From contig NC_065918.1 in the NCBI RefSeq assembly GCF_905147045.1, positions 3,286,001-3,350,000 on the forward strand: 64,000 bases of DNA. The letters are read 5' to 3'. Below the pieces are notes generated by a model. That model saw only the letters and a list, made by a program, of their open reading frames with translations, was not told the DNA's origin and did not search any database. The position numbers were made by a program, and so were the translations under genes. Numbering within the stretch: the stretch's first letter is position 1; the number at the start of each line of letters is the position of its first letter. Of the stretch, positions 1-12,400 are shown one piece after another. Origin of the DNA: Nymphalis io (taxonomy: Eukaryota > Arthropoda > Insecta > Lepidoptera > Nymphalidae).

Positions 1-84
1 TGCCGCGAGCAGATCATTAGCACAATAAGCACTAACTTGAAAGCTGCTTTTATCACTGCCCTAATACCAACAACGCCTCAACAG
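1..84 (+). CDS. CNOT1: CNOT1 exon (partial at window edge)
   Basis: Frame 1 reads CREQIISTIS to PQQ and stops at a GTATTT donor at 85. The CRE...STNLK block matches the CNOT9-binding region of CNOT1. Its 5' splice site lies outside the window. Confidence 0.9.
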
Positions 85-3000
85 GTATTTTCTATTTCAT
101 AATATGTAATTCACTTTCTAGCAATGGTTCAACGCTTTACTTTTTCTTTAATTCAGTTGAATGTGTTACAGAAGGATATCATAGAAAGTGCAGCAGCAGT
201 TCTTGCTACAGAAAACATGGAGCTCGCTTGCGCTTTCATTCAAAAGACTGCCGTTGAAAAGGCATTACCTGAACTCGATAAGAGGTTAGTGAACGACTAC
301 GAAATGAGAAAAATAGCCCGCCAAGAAGGACGCAGATACTACGACCCCATAATATTGACTTACCAAACTGAACGCATACCCGAAAGGGTGCGACTGCGAG
401 TCGGTGGTCCTACAGACCTCCAAATTTCTGTTTATGAAGAGTTTGCGTGTAACATCCCTGGATTTATGCCAGTCCGCGATGCGGGAATGTTCATTCCTAA
501 GCCATCAGCGCAGGAGCAAATGCCGCAGATGACATTCAGCCAAGTAATGAATCCAACCCAGGTAAGTTTTCAAGATAACTCATATATATATAAGTGTGTA
601 GATTTATATCGAAATTGTTAACATTTTTTTATTTCGTTAGGTGTACGGTACCGATGAAATGGGAACTCTTATAACAACAGCGGAATTGTTCCTTTCCAAT
701 GCGCTAACGGTTCCGCTATTCGCGGTCCAGGCGACCAACACTCATACATTGCTGGAATGTCTTATCATAGCGAGACGTAACCGGGATATCGTATCTGGCT
801 ACACATTATTGCAACGAGTATGACGAATACATATTTTATTTATTATATTATTTACATACGAATAATACTATTAGAGTTTAATAACATGTTTAAATTTTAA
901 ACAGGCTGTTGAAGGTCTTCTTGATGGACATATTGTCCAACCTGGGACAAACCCTGAGCATGCAGAGATGATGACTCGCTACCGTGACATTCATCTTCGA
1001 GTCCTCAAGCTGCTGGAAGATGCTAGGGTTTACGGTCACGCCTGGACCACCAAACAAATAACATACTGCGTAACAGAATGTCGAGATGAGCTTCGATATA
1101 ATCTGGAAGCTATAGATTGTCTCATCAGAAATCATCTCATCAATTTGCCACAAGTATGTATTTATTTCTAAGCATTATTTCAAAGTTTGAATATGAGTAA
1201 TGAGTTTTCTTACACGAATCTTTTTTCAGTACGATCTTTCTCTCGCCCATCTGATGGACAACGGGAATAACTACTTGGCCGTGGCATTTGCAATGCAGTT
1301 AGTGCAGCTCTACCTTGTCGACGATAGGAACAATTTGTATGCTACTGAATCGGACTTGTATCACACTACGGAGACTCTCGTGAGGATGATGTCCAACTCC
1401 AGACAACCGCCGCCAGAAGGCCTAGGTTCTCTCATCGAAACGATTAGAATAAACCAGGACCCTAGCACGTATCTTGGCGAACGTTCTCCATTGGGACCTA
1501 CTGCACATATTCATAATGGAATCCTGCAAGTGAGAGTAAGTATTTCTACGAACTAAATATAAGTTTGGCGTTTTTTGTAACAATAAATACATTAATATTT
1601 CAAGATATATTTAATAAGTGCATTTGATAAGCCCTTTAAAATTAACCTATTTTGAATTCTGAATTCAATTCAAGAGTTAGTAGTGTAATATACTATATTT
1701 ATGTTCCAAAAAAAACACAACATGATAATTTCTATACATTGCTGGCATATTTTTCTTGATATTATTTAAAAAAATATTTTATTATAGGCTCGAGATTACG
1801 AAGATCCACCCGGTCTCCAAGAGAAGACTGAAAATCTCCTTCGTGAATGGAGGAACGTCCTCTTGAGCCCGCTGACGGAACTCGAGATCGGACAGAATTT
1901 TAACATTTACGTCCACCGAATGAATATGAACGGAATACTCAAGTCAGATGACATGATTACCCGCTTCTTCCGTATCGCAACACAGATGTGTGTCGAGAAT
2001 GTGTACCAGTTGCTCACAGAGGACAGGATGAACCCGCCGCCAGTGCCTCCGAAGAGGGAAAAGTACTACGCGATATGCGACTCCTTTATCAAGCTCGTGT
2101 CATTATTAATCAAGAATACGGCGGACGGTGGCAACCCCACGCCAAAACTTAATTTGCTTAATAAGGTAAGATAAATCGATAAGTGAATACACTTATATTT
2201 GTATAATTCAATAATTCTAGATACAAATATATTCTTAAATTTTCATTAGACTACATTTATTTTAATTATCTCTTATTGCTTACTAATTTTCGTAATAATA
2301 TATTGAAAACTAATTTAGTTACTCTAATAATTTATGTATCTTTATTCAATGTATAATAATAATATCTCTCATTGAGAATACTATAATAGTGATTGAGCTA
2401 ACATTTAGTTATCTTCATAAAATAAATAAAGCATTTATTGCTGTTCTTAATTTTACAAATAATAATAGTTATAGTTTTTAGAATGTGGCCTAAACTTTTA
2501 TCGTCTCACGACAAAGGTATGGAGGATAACTTCATAGCGGATGGTTAATTCATAATAATTTTATTTTCTTCTGCACATATACCACATTTGACTTTTAGGA
2601 CTTTTTGCAGGCCTGCCTGAGTATGTACCATATCAAATATTCTACCGCTACATAGCAATACTTAGTTTTGTTGAGTTGCAGTTTGCAGGGTGAGTTAACC
2701 AGTGTGACTCCAGGCACAAGGGACATAATATCTCATTCCCATTCCAAGTTGGTGGGGCATTATGTACGGGATGGTTAATATTTTTACAGTGCCAATGTCT
2801 ATAAATATTTTTTTTCTATTTATTAAAAACTGCATTGATATGCACATACTCAACTGGATATTTTATTACTAATATTCATATTGCAGATTCTAGGCATAAT
2901 CGCTGGATGTCTACTCCAGGACCACGAAGAACATGGCGCCAACTTCCAACAGCTTCCTTACCATCGTCTACTTCTCATACTATTCCTTGACATGAACATG

Positions 3001-6000
3001 GCCGAGCCAGTCTTAGAATCAATTAACTATCAGGTAAGTCATATTAAAATATATTGAAAACGTATAGAAATTTGATGTTTTTATATAATTAATAGTATAT
3101 ATAGAAAGGGAATATCTGACAGTAGATTAGCAACATATAGATAAATTAAAAAAGTACAATAAAACTACAATATCAAATTAAAAAAATACCAAGCTGACAT
3201 TAATGTTTGGTGTGTTTATTGTAAGGAACATTTAACAAAAATTGTTAGCAAAAAAAAGTATGTAATAAGTTCGAGCGATTAAGTACCAGGCAAGCATATG
3301 AACATGGCATGTCTCTTGCAGGTTCTAACAGCATTCTGCCACACCCTCCGCATAATCCGTCCGAGCGTGGCACCGGGCTTCTGCTATGCCTGGCTCGAGA
3401 TCGTGGCACACAGGGCTTTCGTTAACAGAGTGTTAGCCGTAACGCCGCAACAGAAGGTAAATATTAATTTCATTACATAAACAGGTAGAAATTCATCTAG
3501 ATGAATCCATCTAGGTTCTTTATTGTCATAAATTAAATGGGCAGACTTGAATCAATACGTTGCAAATAATTACTTAGGTTTCATTCGAAAAATAAAATAT
3601 ATTTTAATTTTATAGCAATTCAATCTGTTGATTGATGTCTGCAAGTCCTGTAGCATTTGACACAATCTGGTTAAAAAGGCTCCGATTAACAAATCTGTTT
3701 AAATCTTACAATTAAATATACTTTAATATTTGAATTTGATGATAAAAGATAACAATATAAACTGAACATTTTTACTTTATTATTTGAAAAATTAAATAAT
3801 AATTGTAATTTTAACTAAAACAATTGTTTAAATATGTAAATTTATAAAAACCTTATTTACTTATTTATGTTATGACTTATTATTCAACTTAGACTAATGT
3901 GATGACATGACGTACGTATATTTAACTATGTGATGTTTAAATATGTCGACGTTTGTCCCAATATTTCTTAACATTAATATTTTTATTATTACTACCCACA
4001 TTACTGAGATGTGTAAATCAGGGCCTTTTTTACTACGTCGTATTCTAATAATAAACAAATAACAATTTAACATATAGGTCTACGTTTTCTTTAAACATTA
4101 TAACTCGACTCGACTAATATACACAGCTATTACTAAGGGAGTTTCTATGTACATGTAGTCGGGTTTTTAATTTTTTTTACTTTTGATTATGGTCTATGTA
4201 TGTTAATGTAAAGGATAAGACAATATTTTATATTATATATATAATTCTATATATACTGGTACGGCCACTGGTATATTTGATATTCAATGAAAATATAATA
4301 AAAATATACATTAGTAGAAAAATATAGTTTTATCCTATTTCTGTTATTGGTAATATTTAATGATTTTGAAAACAAGCTAACAGTATAATGACAATATTTT
4401 ATAACAAAATTAATTCATTTATTTCAGTTACATAAATACTTAACAAGATGTATATTTAGTATGTATATGTCTAACAAAAATTGTATTAATGCCGGATTGT
4501 GTCAAATTGTTCCTCGTCTCATGTACAAATTTTACAAAACCTGATTTTTTTGTTACATTCTAATACAAATATATATTCTTTACTTCGCGATTTATACGCC
4601 AAAGAAAGTTTTAAAATACAAAGGGTCTTAGAACTTCTCAGAATCTAATCATGTGTTAGTTGAAAAATGATTTGTCAGCCTTTGGCCTCGTAGTTTAGCA
4701 AATGTGCTTATATATAAAAGAGTTCAGTAAATACATTGAGCTCATATCGAGAATCATGATGTTATTTTTTCTTGATTTACAATTTATAGCATTTTTGCGC
4801 TTTTATAAAGCCGCTTTAAACTAACGAGTTCCAATGAAACCCTTGTATCAAATACAACAGAAAAATCAGGTCATATTGAAAAATATGTCCAGGACATTTA
4901 AGCATAACATTGTAAATGTCACTTATTCTCAGCTTCGAAAGAAATATACTAGTGTCTTTCCACACATGTGCCGTATCCGTGATCCAGGGCGTGGTTACCG
5001 AACTATGTGCATTTCTGATGAGTCGATACAAAGTTGTCAATGTCATAGCACGGTCACCGCGTCATCTTTGAAATCATACCCTGAAAACTATTTGTGAAGC
5101 TTCATTTTAAATAATTGTATATTCGAAAGTCCTATCATAGTTCATCACAGGTAATATACGACTATGACGTCATCGGTGTGCTAAAAGTGCTCTGTAATGT
5201 TCACTATACTTTCCGTAACATTTGATGACGTGTTCTCGATTTTGATAATTCAACGAGACCAAAGCTCGATTTTTAAGCAATCATTTATCTGTAATATAAT
5301 TAACCGATTAGTTACGTTGCTTTGGTTAACGCAAATATCCGCCTTGATAACATGTTCCTATTAAAATCCCCACTGTATCCTCATATAACATTTCTCTTCT
5401 AAATATACAAGAGCACAGAGAGTGTGTGAAAAGACACTGAAATATATCTGTAAATACATGTGCATTATACTTTATATTTCATTGCATATCTTATGGATTT
5501 ATTTTTCTTTTGTTCAAGTCTATCATGGAAGTATTGGTATATAACATTTAAATTTTATGCTCGTATGTGTTTACAGTTCAATATTAGCTTCTGATATCAT
5601 TGCTTGATCATCGCTTTATTAATTTATTGAATATATTGTTAGCACGATATTAAATTTTTACTGTTACTAGGGCTGGGGAATGTATTCGACGCTGCTTATC
5701 GACCTTTTCAAGTTCCTCGATCCGTTCCTACGTAATACGGAACTGGCGACGCCCGTTATGATGCTATACAAAGGAACTCTCAAAGTCTTACTCGTTTTAC
5801 TTCACGATTTTCCCGAGTTTCTGTGTGACTACCACTATGGCTTTTGTGATGAGATACCGCCAAATTGCATCCAAATGAGGAATCTCATCCTATCAGCCTT
5901 CCCGAGGAACATGCGGCTGCCCGATCCTTTCACGCCGAATTTGAAAGTGGATCTGTTAGCCGAAATCACTCTACCGCCTCGCGCAGTTATAAACTACGCT

Positions 6001-7709
6001 ACGATTATTCCGTCCTCGCAGTTTAAGAAGGACTTGGACGCATATATCAAGGCCAGAGCGCCTGTCACGTTCCTTTCGGAGCTGCGTAGTAACATGCAGG
6101 TGAATTATTGACGTAACATAGTGGCATTCGCAGTAACTAACCCATTTTGTCTACCTTCGAAGTGATTAACTGGGTCTGCAGGTAAAATTGCGTTTGCACA
6201 CTTGTGCATCGCAAGGACAACGCTTTACTAACTATATTTAAACAATTGCTGTTTTATTTTAATTAGAAGTTAGAAAATGTAGTCGACCTTGTTTTCATTT
6301 TTAGTATAGAAGCTTTATTTTTTTATTGCTATAGCTTTATTTATTGTTTAAATTCTCGTTTAACGTTTATTGGAACCAATTATCAGGTGGTGAATGAGCC
6401 AGGCCGCAGATACAACAGCCAACTGATGAACGCCGTGGTGCTGTACGTCGGTACTCAGGCTATCGCTCATATTAGATCGAAGGGACAGACGCCAAACATG
6501 ACAACTATAGCCCATTCAGCGCACATGGATATTTTCCAAAACTTTACCGTAGACTTTGACTACGAAGGAAGGTGAGTGGTAATCCGGCTGCGCAAAAAAT
6601 GCGCACTTAAAAAAATAATCGACACTATTCCCTTCAGGTGTGCATGTAGGCGTGTTGTGTGCGTGTGTGGCGAATTATTTTCGGCGATTTTTATCTGGTG
6701 ACTCTTATAGGTACCTATTCCTGAACGCGATTGCAAATCAGCTGCGCTATCCGAACAGCCACACTCATTACTTCAGCTGTTGCCTGCTTTACTTGTTCGC
6801 GGAGGCGAACTCTGAGGCCGTTCAAGAACAGATCACAAGAATGCTGCTTGAGAGGCTGATAGTGAACCGACCTCACCCGTGGGGACTGCTGATTACATTC
6901 ATCGAACTAATTAAGAACCCGATCTACAAGTTTTGGAGTCACGAGTTCGTACATTGCGCGCCGGAGATTGAAAAGTAAGCTGTTGTTACGAAATAATTGC
7001 ACTACGCTTTATATTATAATCAAAAAAAGGTATTAAATAATGAAGCACATATGTATATTCAGTCTCGAAAAATATCGCAATTAGTATTCATTGACAAATT
7101 GTGTACAGCAACGTTCCAACCTTGTATATATTAATAGCAACTCAACATTATCGCCCGTCTAGAACTATGTCTACATTTGATGCACCACGTTTGCGCGTGT
7201 CACAACTAACTGATTTAGACTCGCCAATTAATATGTCGATGAATAGTTTTGAGTCAAACGTATACCTGGTTTTTGTTTGCAACTGAATATAAGGTTTTGT
7301 TGCTGTGAATTTATACAATAATGTGAACCATTATAATTATTTGTATGTAATGTTTGTCATTGTATACATTTTTCTGAGTCTGACTGTACATGGCCTAAAT
7401 AATTGACGTTTTTTAATATATTTTTTTGTTATAATTTTTCAATAGATACCGAAGTCGTCAGTCATCGTTGGCGACGACTTCGTTTTAAGGCTTGGTTTTG
7501 CGTTATTCAGTCAGTTTAACCGAACTCAACTCGTTAGTTTAAACGTTGGAAGCGAAAAGCGAAAGCGGAAATAACGGATAAAGTAACGGTACTAATGTAC
7601 TTAATTATTTAAAAAAAAATACATATTTTTATTCAGGCTGTTCGCGTCCGTGGCGCGTTCCTGCATCGCTGATAAGGCGGGAGGGGGGGAAAGGGAGCTG
7701 ACCGAGTAG
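1..7709 (+). CDS. CNOT1: CCR4-NOT transcription complex subunit 1, C-terminal part (12 exons, 5' end outside window)
   Basis: Scaffold of the cytoplasmic CCR4-NOT complex, which shortens mRNA poly(A) tails and represses translation. Exons at 1-84, 172-561, 641-817, 905-1153, 1230-1535, 1788-2165, 2887-3033, 3322-3456, 5671-6099, 6387-6571, 6711-6974 and 7637-7709 join to 2817 nt without a stop, giving 938 residues, about 40% of a ~2400-residue family member. Recognised conserved blocks include CAFIQKTAVEKA, KQITYCVTECRDE, LLHDFPEFLCDYHYGFCDE, SAFPRNMRLPDPFTPNLKVD and NAIANQLRYPNSHTHYFSC. The first ~160 residues end the CNOT9-binding (DUF3819) region; the part from exon 6 onward is the Not1 C-terminal domain that docks CNOT2/CNOT3. 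All junctions are GT-AG; most introns are phase 0, the last two phase 2. No lesion was seen. The call is very secure; exon edges are inferred from splice consensus and protein similarity. Confidence 0.97.
172..561 (+). CDS. CNOT1: CNOT1 exon (CNOT9-binding region end)
   Basis: 130 codons in phase 0, starting after TTACAG at 168-171 and ending at GTAAGT (562). I chose the acceptor at 171 over the AGs at 121 and 156 because the known protein runs directly from PQQ into the xDxxxxAAAxLA helix. Contains ELACAFIQKTAVEKA and ARQEGRRYYDP, which are near-identical in animals. Confidence 0.93.
641..817 (+). CDS. CNOT1: CNOT1 exon
   Basis: 59 codons, phase 0, between TTCGTTAG and GTATGA. This segment is more divergent than its neighbours and ends in the conserved RRNRD...LLQR helix that continues into AVEGLLD in the next exon. 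Confidence 0.9.
905..1153 (+). CDS. CNOT1: CNOT1 exon
   Basis: 83 codons, phase 0, after AAACAG and before GTATGT. Starts AVEGLLD and includes KQITYCVTECRDE and LIRNHLINLPQ, a well conserved stretch of the connector. An overlapping 87-codon frame on the opposite strand is a shadow. Confidence 0.94.
1230..1535 (+). CDS. CNOT1: CNOT1 exon
   Basis: 102 codons, phase 0, after TTTTTTCAG and before GTAAGT. Starts YDLSLAHLMDNG and contains AVAFAMQLVQLYLVD, both recognisable CNOT1 blocks. The linker after PEGLGSL is variable. Confidence 0.94.
1788..2165 (+). CDS. CNOT1: CNOT1 exon (start of Not1 C-terminal domain)
   Basis: 126 codons, phase 0, after TTATTATAG and before GTAAGA. Contains YEDPPGLQEK, GILKSDDMITRFFR and the KLNLLNK block at its end. 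The Not1 C-terminal (SHD) domain begins within this region by comparison with the family. Confidence 0.95.
2166..2886 (+). other. CNOT1 intron with an old SINE-like insertion
   Basis: Intron of 721 nt bounded by GTAAGA and ATTGCAG. Roughly 2608-2800 is a degraded plus-oriented copy of the 'family B' repeat (GGCACAAGGGACATAA at about 2713). The remainder is AT-rich with no feature that I can support. Confidence 0.7.
2887..3033 (+). CDS. CNOT1: CNOT1 exon
   Basis: 49 codons, phase 0, after ATTGCAG and before GTAAGT. Reads ILGIIAGCLLQDHEE, then FQQLPYHRLLLILF, continuing the helical SHD. Confidence 0.95.
3322..3456 (+). CDS. CNOT1: CNOT1 exon
   Basis: 45 codons, phase 0, after TCTTGCAG and before GTAAAT. 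Reads VLTAFCHTL, RPSVAPGFCYAWLE and ends TPQQK, followed in the protein by GW of the next exon. An upstream ATG at 3298 is intronic. Confidence 0.95.
3457..5670 (+). other. Large CNOT1 intron (2.2 kb)
   Basis: The largest CNOT1 intron in the window. Mostly AT-rich and without a recognised transposon. The part at 4830-5330 is GC-richer and holds an 87-codon open frame (4834-5097) with no family I recognise. It also has a perfect CRE-type palindrome TGACGTCA at 5165-5172 and a second TGACGT near 5225. A regulatory role is conjecture. Confidence 0.45.
5671..6099 (+). CDS. CNOT1: CNOT1 exon (most conserved SHD core)
   Basis: 143 codons, phase 0, after TGTTACTAG and before GTGAAT. Contains LLIDLFKFLDPFLRN, LLHDFPEFLCDYHYGFCDE and SAFPRNMRLPDPFTPNLKVD, almost invariant among animals. 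This surface packs against CNOT2/CNOT3 in known structures of the complex. Confidence 0.97.
6387..6571 (+). CDS. CNOT1: CNOT1 exon
   Basis: 185 nt after TTATCAG and before GTGAGT. Reads VVNEPGRRYN, LYVGTQAIAHI and SAHMDIFQNF. It leaves two bases (AG) that complete Arg with the first base of the next exon. Confidence 0.95.
6711..6974 (+). CDS. CNOT1: CNOT1 exon
   Basis: 264 nt after CTTATAG and before GTAAGC. Starts (R)YLFLNAIANQLRYPNSHTHY and ends EFVHCAPEIEK, with the Lys codon split AA|G across the intron. The open frame extends 5' into the intron, but the splice site and homology fix this start. Confidence 0.96.
6975..7636 (+). other. Last CNOT1 intron
   Basis: 662-nt phase 2 intron (GTAAGC...ATTCAG). 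Contains a 10-bp perfect hairpin at 7450-7482 (arms CGAAGTCGTC / GACGACTTCG, 13-nt loop). No repeat family was recognised. Confidence 0.7.
7637..7709 (+). CDS. CNOT1: CNOT1 terminal coding exon
   Basis: After ATTCAG at 7631-7636. Completes the split Lys codon and reads LFASVARSC, then a short glycine-rich tail and TAG at 7707-7709. The LFxSVA block matches the family terminus; the last ~12 residues are species-variable, as expected. Confidence 0.93.
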
Positions 7710-8860
7710 CGTCGAGCCCTTTGGGAGTCTGTCCGGCATAAGCAAATATTTAATTGCTTTGCCGAGAAAGGTCAGTCCAATCATATGCATCCCACATCGG
7801 TGTAAAGTGTAAACAAAGAATTGTCACCGGTTCGACAGTTCATTGTCTCACTTTTTGGGGAAATATATATTCAATGTAAAGGAAAACGTAGCTGGGTAAA
7901 GTTAATAGTTTGGATGATTACTAATAGGGGCGAGTAATGTGGAAGCATAACAGGCCTGTCCTTATCTAAATAGAGTACACCCTCTTAGCAGCGGTGACAG
8001 CGCGGTGCTAGTTTGACATACATACACTCTCAAGTAACACGCACTTACATATGCAAACCTGTTTGCGTAGTTAAGGGCGTACGCGTCGACGGTGGGACGG
8101 TCGCTCTAGCGTATAGAAGTCGTTGCTGGTGTTATCGCTATTTTCCTTGATGATTTGGAATACATAGAATTCTGTTTGCACGGTTTTACTTGAGTTGAAG
8201 ATTAATTAACAAAACGAATAAGGGAACGCTGCGGTAACCGCTACACGTTGGATGTACAAGGTAAGAATAAGCTTGTCACATTACGCTTTGTAGGGTAACG
8301 CTGAAGGTAACGTAAAACTACGCAAAACGAAATCCATGCAAACCAAATCATTAGCAAATTCGAGATAACACCAGCTGTTTTAATCATTTCGTCTCTCTCA
8401 CTCATTAAGCATGTAACCGATTGCGTAATAACGCAAAATAATTCTTCAACATCCTAACCCAGTAACCCCTCCCCTACTCATTCACGCACGGAAATCATGT
8501 CAGCAGCATGTACTTTACATTTGCCGTCTTTTTGCAACAATTTGAATGTGCAAACTTTCTGCGCATGTAAGTCGTTGCATTTAGTCGGTTGCCATGCCAA
8601 ACGCAACGTTGTGGTATCGCGAAAGTGATAGTGCAGTGATCTACATTTAAACACGTGGGATGACATAAGAGATGACTTGAGACTTGAGCGGGTTGCGACG
8701 CCGTAGAGACGCATACGAACACTGCAATAGATACTGTCTATCATATCTGTGTAATGCTTTTTCTATATATTTTTTATTAGTTTTCATTTTTGCAATTGCT
8801 TTTATTTTTTTATAATAATTAAGTGTTAATACTGATTAATAAAGAATAATGTAGAATGCG
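7710..8860 (+). other. Probable CNOT1 3' UTR
   Basis: Follows the TAG stop directly and is GC-richer than the DNA downstream of about 8750, as transcribed UTRs often are. It ends near an AATAAA at 8838-8843. A good donor-like sequence (ACAAG|GTAAGA at about 8260) lies inside, so part of this stretch could also be an exon of another transcript. Confidence 0.55.
8838..8843 (+). terminator. Proximal poly(A) signal candidate
   Basis: Canonical AATAAA about 1.1 kb after the CNOT1 stop codon. No strong GU-rich downstream element is obvious, so usage is uncertain. Confidence 0.45.
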
Positions 8861-9240
8861 TGGATATGGATCACTTAGTGCAGAAATCTATTGCCCTATA
8901 TTTCCAAATGTATCAAAGAGCACAATTCTGTTAAGTACTTAGCGGCAGCGCCGTATCCACCCTGCCTGGTACCTATTGTAAGGTACTCGGTTGAAATTGG
9001 TCAGTCATCCACATCGACAAAACGATATCGCTGCAGTGACATAACAAGTCGTGTATCATGGCTCTTAGCATTAAACTTGAACTCATTGCGCCACGGCCGC
9101 GCCAACTCGCCCCTCAGTCGTGGAATGGTTCCATTTGTACAAACTTATACATTAGTCTGTTCCCTACACCTACATCAACGCCGCTCCCGCCCCGCCCCCG
9201 CTGGTGTCGAGGATGCGGCCTAACGATATATTTGTTGCAG

Positions 9241-9436
9241 GCTTCCAAGAGGGGCAGCAAAGAGAGGCGCTCCCGCAACCGCAACCTTCCACTTCTCAAC
9301 CTGTAAAACACGTCTTACAATGGAACAAATTATTCAAAAAGTAAATTCAATACTAAACCCTTGCCCAGAATCGGCACCGCCGGAAGGAACGGACGGTACA
9401 AGTGAAAAAGTGGTTAGTGACAGTGTGAATCAATAA
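9241..9436 (+). CDS. Candidate alternative terminal exon (CNOT1 phase) or small ORF
   Basis: Starts after a good acceptor (TATTTGTTGCAG, ending 9240) in a locally GC-rich segment. Read in the phase left by the CNOT1 exon at 6711-6974 it is open for 64 residues to TAA at 9434-9436; ATG 9320 in the same frame would give 38 residues. A donor-like GTAAGA follows at 9441. It could be an alternative CNOT1 3' exon, an exon of a transcript starting near 8.0 kb, or chance. No family was recognised. Confidence 0.3.
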
Positions 9437-12400
9437 ATTAGTAAGAAACTTTGAATCGGTTGCTCCAGTAAGTGCTCAAATAGACATCTCAACGATATAG
9501 TGATACACAACATTACACACACATACACACACACACTCACACACACTCACATATATATATATATATAAACTTTGTGGACTTGAATCAATTGAGTGGATCG
9601 AAAATAATAATTAATTATAATATATGAAATATTAAATTCGGCCGCTAATAATGAAACGCTACAACTTCACGACGCTTTTGATGTACTTACTGCAAAATAA
9701 AATTGAAAAATATAACTGACTGGAACTTTTAGGAGCGCTAGTGATATTTTTTAATTTTTTAGCAAAAGTTATATAGAGTGGTGATGTGGGAACACAGCAG
9801 CGGTCGAATGCTACATAGAAACTGAACTGTTGGACATAAATCATAATGCGACACAATGTTATATCGTCTTGTGAATAATTTCAATTTATATGTAATATAA
9901 CACACATATATATATTATAATATTAAACGTTTAATGAATATGGACACCTTTATAAATTCTACGTGTAATACCATTTAATATATATTTTTATAATGTATTA
10001 ATCACATTAAAACCGATGATATACAAATTAATACATATAAATATAATGTTCAATTTTTAATAAATATTTGCTTTAAATTTGAATAAAATAATGCCGGAAT
10101 AAATTTTTAATGATATGTATTCGTGTAGTGTTTTATATATTAGAATATAAAATATATTTAAATCGGTTGTAACTGTCGATTTTGCTAGACTTCCTTGTAA
10201 CTAGGTGTTCCGGTAGTCGTCATTCGTAATATAATATAATAAGCATTACATTTAATAGTTGTTGTGTACCATTGAGTTTCAAATGAAATTGTTGAGATGC
10301 CAGATACCGATGTATTTAAAAGTAATTCTGGTATAAATTAGTTTTAACGGTAAATTGTGTGTTTTTATAAATCATGGACGTATTTGAACAGGCGAAGTGG
10401 TGTTTTATGTGGATTCGGTGAGGTCGACGGCGGCGTTGTCCCAAATTAAAATAAATTACATTTGTGATATATTTTAGTGCGATCATACGATTTTGATCGT
10501 TATAATTTTAGCGTCCTTATTTCTAAAAAAAAAAAATGTTCGCGTTGCTGGAGACCATTAATTTTTAAATACTATAACGGTTTAACTGCGCACACTCTCC
10601 GCGTTACTGTAATTCAATGTAATATATTTACTATGAATCTGCTCTCGCGGATTTATCTATCCGGTCTCGTTATACAAAGCTGCATACATTTGTATGAAAT
10701 CAGACCGGGTAGAAAGTTCCGGAGAGGATTTTTACTATGGTTATATACCGTAGTAGGTATTAATTAGTTGTCAAAAGTAAAAACGACTGACTATAGTAAA
10801 TCGTGCGTTTGAGCGTCAAAGACGCGCGTGTTACAACTGCGAACAGTACTCGTAACGAATAATGTTAGTTTATAAAGTAATAATTAATGTAGTTATATTT
10901 TTAAGATTTCGAAAGCAGTGCGCGGATGTGATCCTGTATTAATATATTACGAATTAATATTCGTAGAGCCGATTTCGTAGGAGTCTCGCTCGTTAAAGTT
11001 ATAACTTTAAAGTGATTATTTAATATGAATTGTCAGTGTAATTTATATGAGAATGTGTACGTTTGGAGTTACCATTTGCTAGACGGTGACCGTGCATTGC
11101 TGTGTAAAGCTAGATGTAACTTTGAAATAAGTAATTTAGGGAGAATTTGTGTTAATGTTAACGCTACAATTTTGTGTAGGGAATCCGGACCCGATACTTT
11201 AAGATAATTTCTCGATATCCAGACTTTTATGATTTTATATTTAAAAACCTTAAACTTCGAATCATATAGATAAAAAAATAAACGTGGCCACTCTTTTTTA
11301 AAAAATCAATGATTATTTCGACAATCATTTTAATAATTGATCAATAAATAGTATAGTTTCTGCAAATTTCAGTTAAAGAGTTAATACATTTACGTAAAAC
11401 AATTCATATTTAAAAAAAAATGTATATACACCTAGTCTTTACAAAAACATCAAGATTCATAGGATAACCAGAAACATGTTGACTGACTTTTACCTTATTT
11501 ATATTAGTATGAGAACTGAAACTATATAAATACGTTTGATAAAAAAATGTCATACTTCACTTGAGTCATTTGTATTATGACGTTTGTCTACCTAATATTC
11601 GGCCTGAGATCGTATATAAGAGGAACGAATTTGATCGTAGACATTAAACGCGTTCACTATAAATGTTGTTTAGTGGTGTCCTGTTAAACAATACTCTGTA
11701 TTTCGATTGTCAAGTCAACAATGACTTGTGTTAAACATTGATACCTATTAATCATCTAAAAACATAATTTATAAGCGAGACTGCTAATCTATCCTTTAAT
11801 TATTACATAGATAATAAATTCAATTTGAAATGATAAAAATCAACGTCATTATATTAAAGTCTTAATTTTATCCGTTATTAATCGGCCAGTGCTGTAATTT
11901 TTTTAATAGATTGTACGTAAACATATTTGAATATAAATGCCGTGTAGAGAGTTATTAGTTAATAATGCTGTCTCTTTCGAATGTCAAATTGAATTATTGA
12001 CGATAGCCTAATAATAATGATATGTCTTGTGTTTAACTAAACAATCGCTAAACAACGTCTATGAGTGAGGTCGGAAGTCGTTATCAAACAGTATACTTGT
12101 AGCTAATTATGTATGTAATATAGATTAAAAATTAATGTCCGTGTGTTCTATATATAATGTATAAATCAGATATTTGTGCATAAACTTATATATCTAAACG
12201 TATCGACACTCTTTATTATTCGAGATAAAAAAAAGTCGAGGGAAAGTCATACAAAGATGAAATTCTGTTCAAAGTTTATTGTCAGGAAAAATATTAAAGA
12301 TTTGTATAAAGTGGCTGTAACTTTAAGAAACATAGTGTTACAATAATAGTTGAACTTTTTTACTAAAATACTTCCTATTTAATATTGGAATGGCAACTAA

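Noticed and set aside
890..1153. 87-codon minus-strand frame over CNOT1
   Set aside because: Shadow of the conserved + strand exon 905-1153.
10477..10767. 96-codon + frame with a lysine run
   Set aside because: Composition follows the surrounding AT-rich DNA and there is no family or splice evidence.
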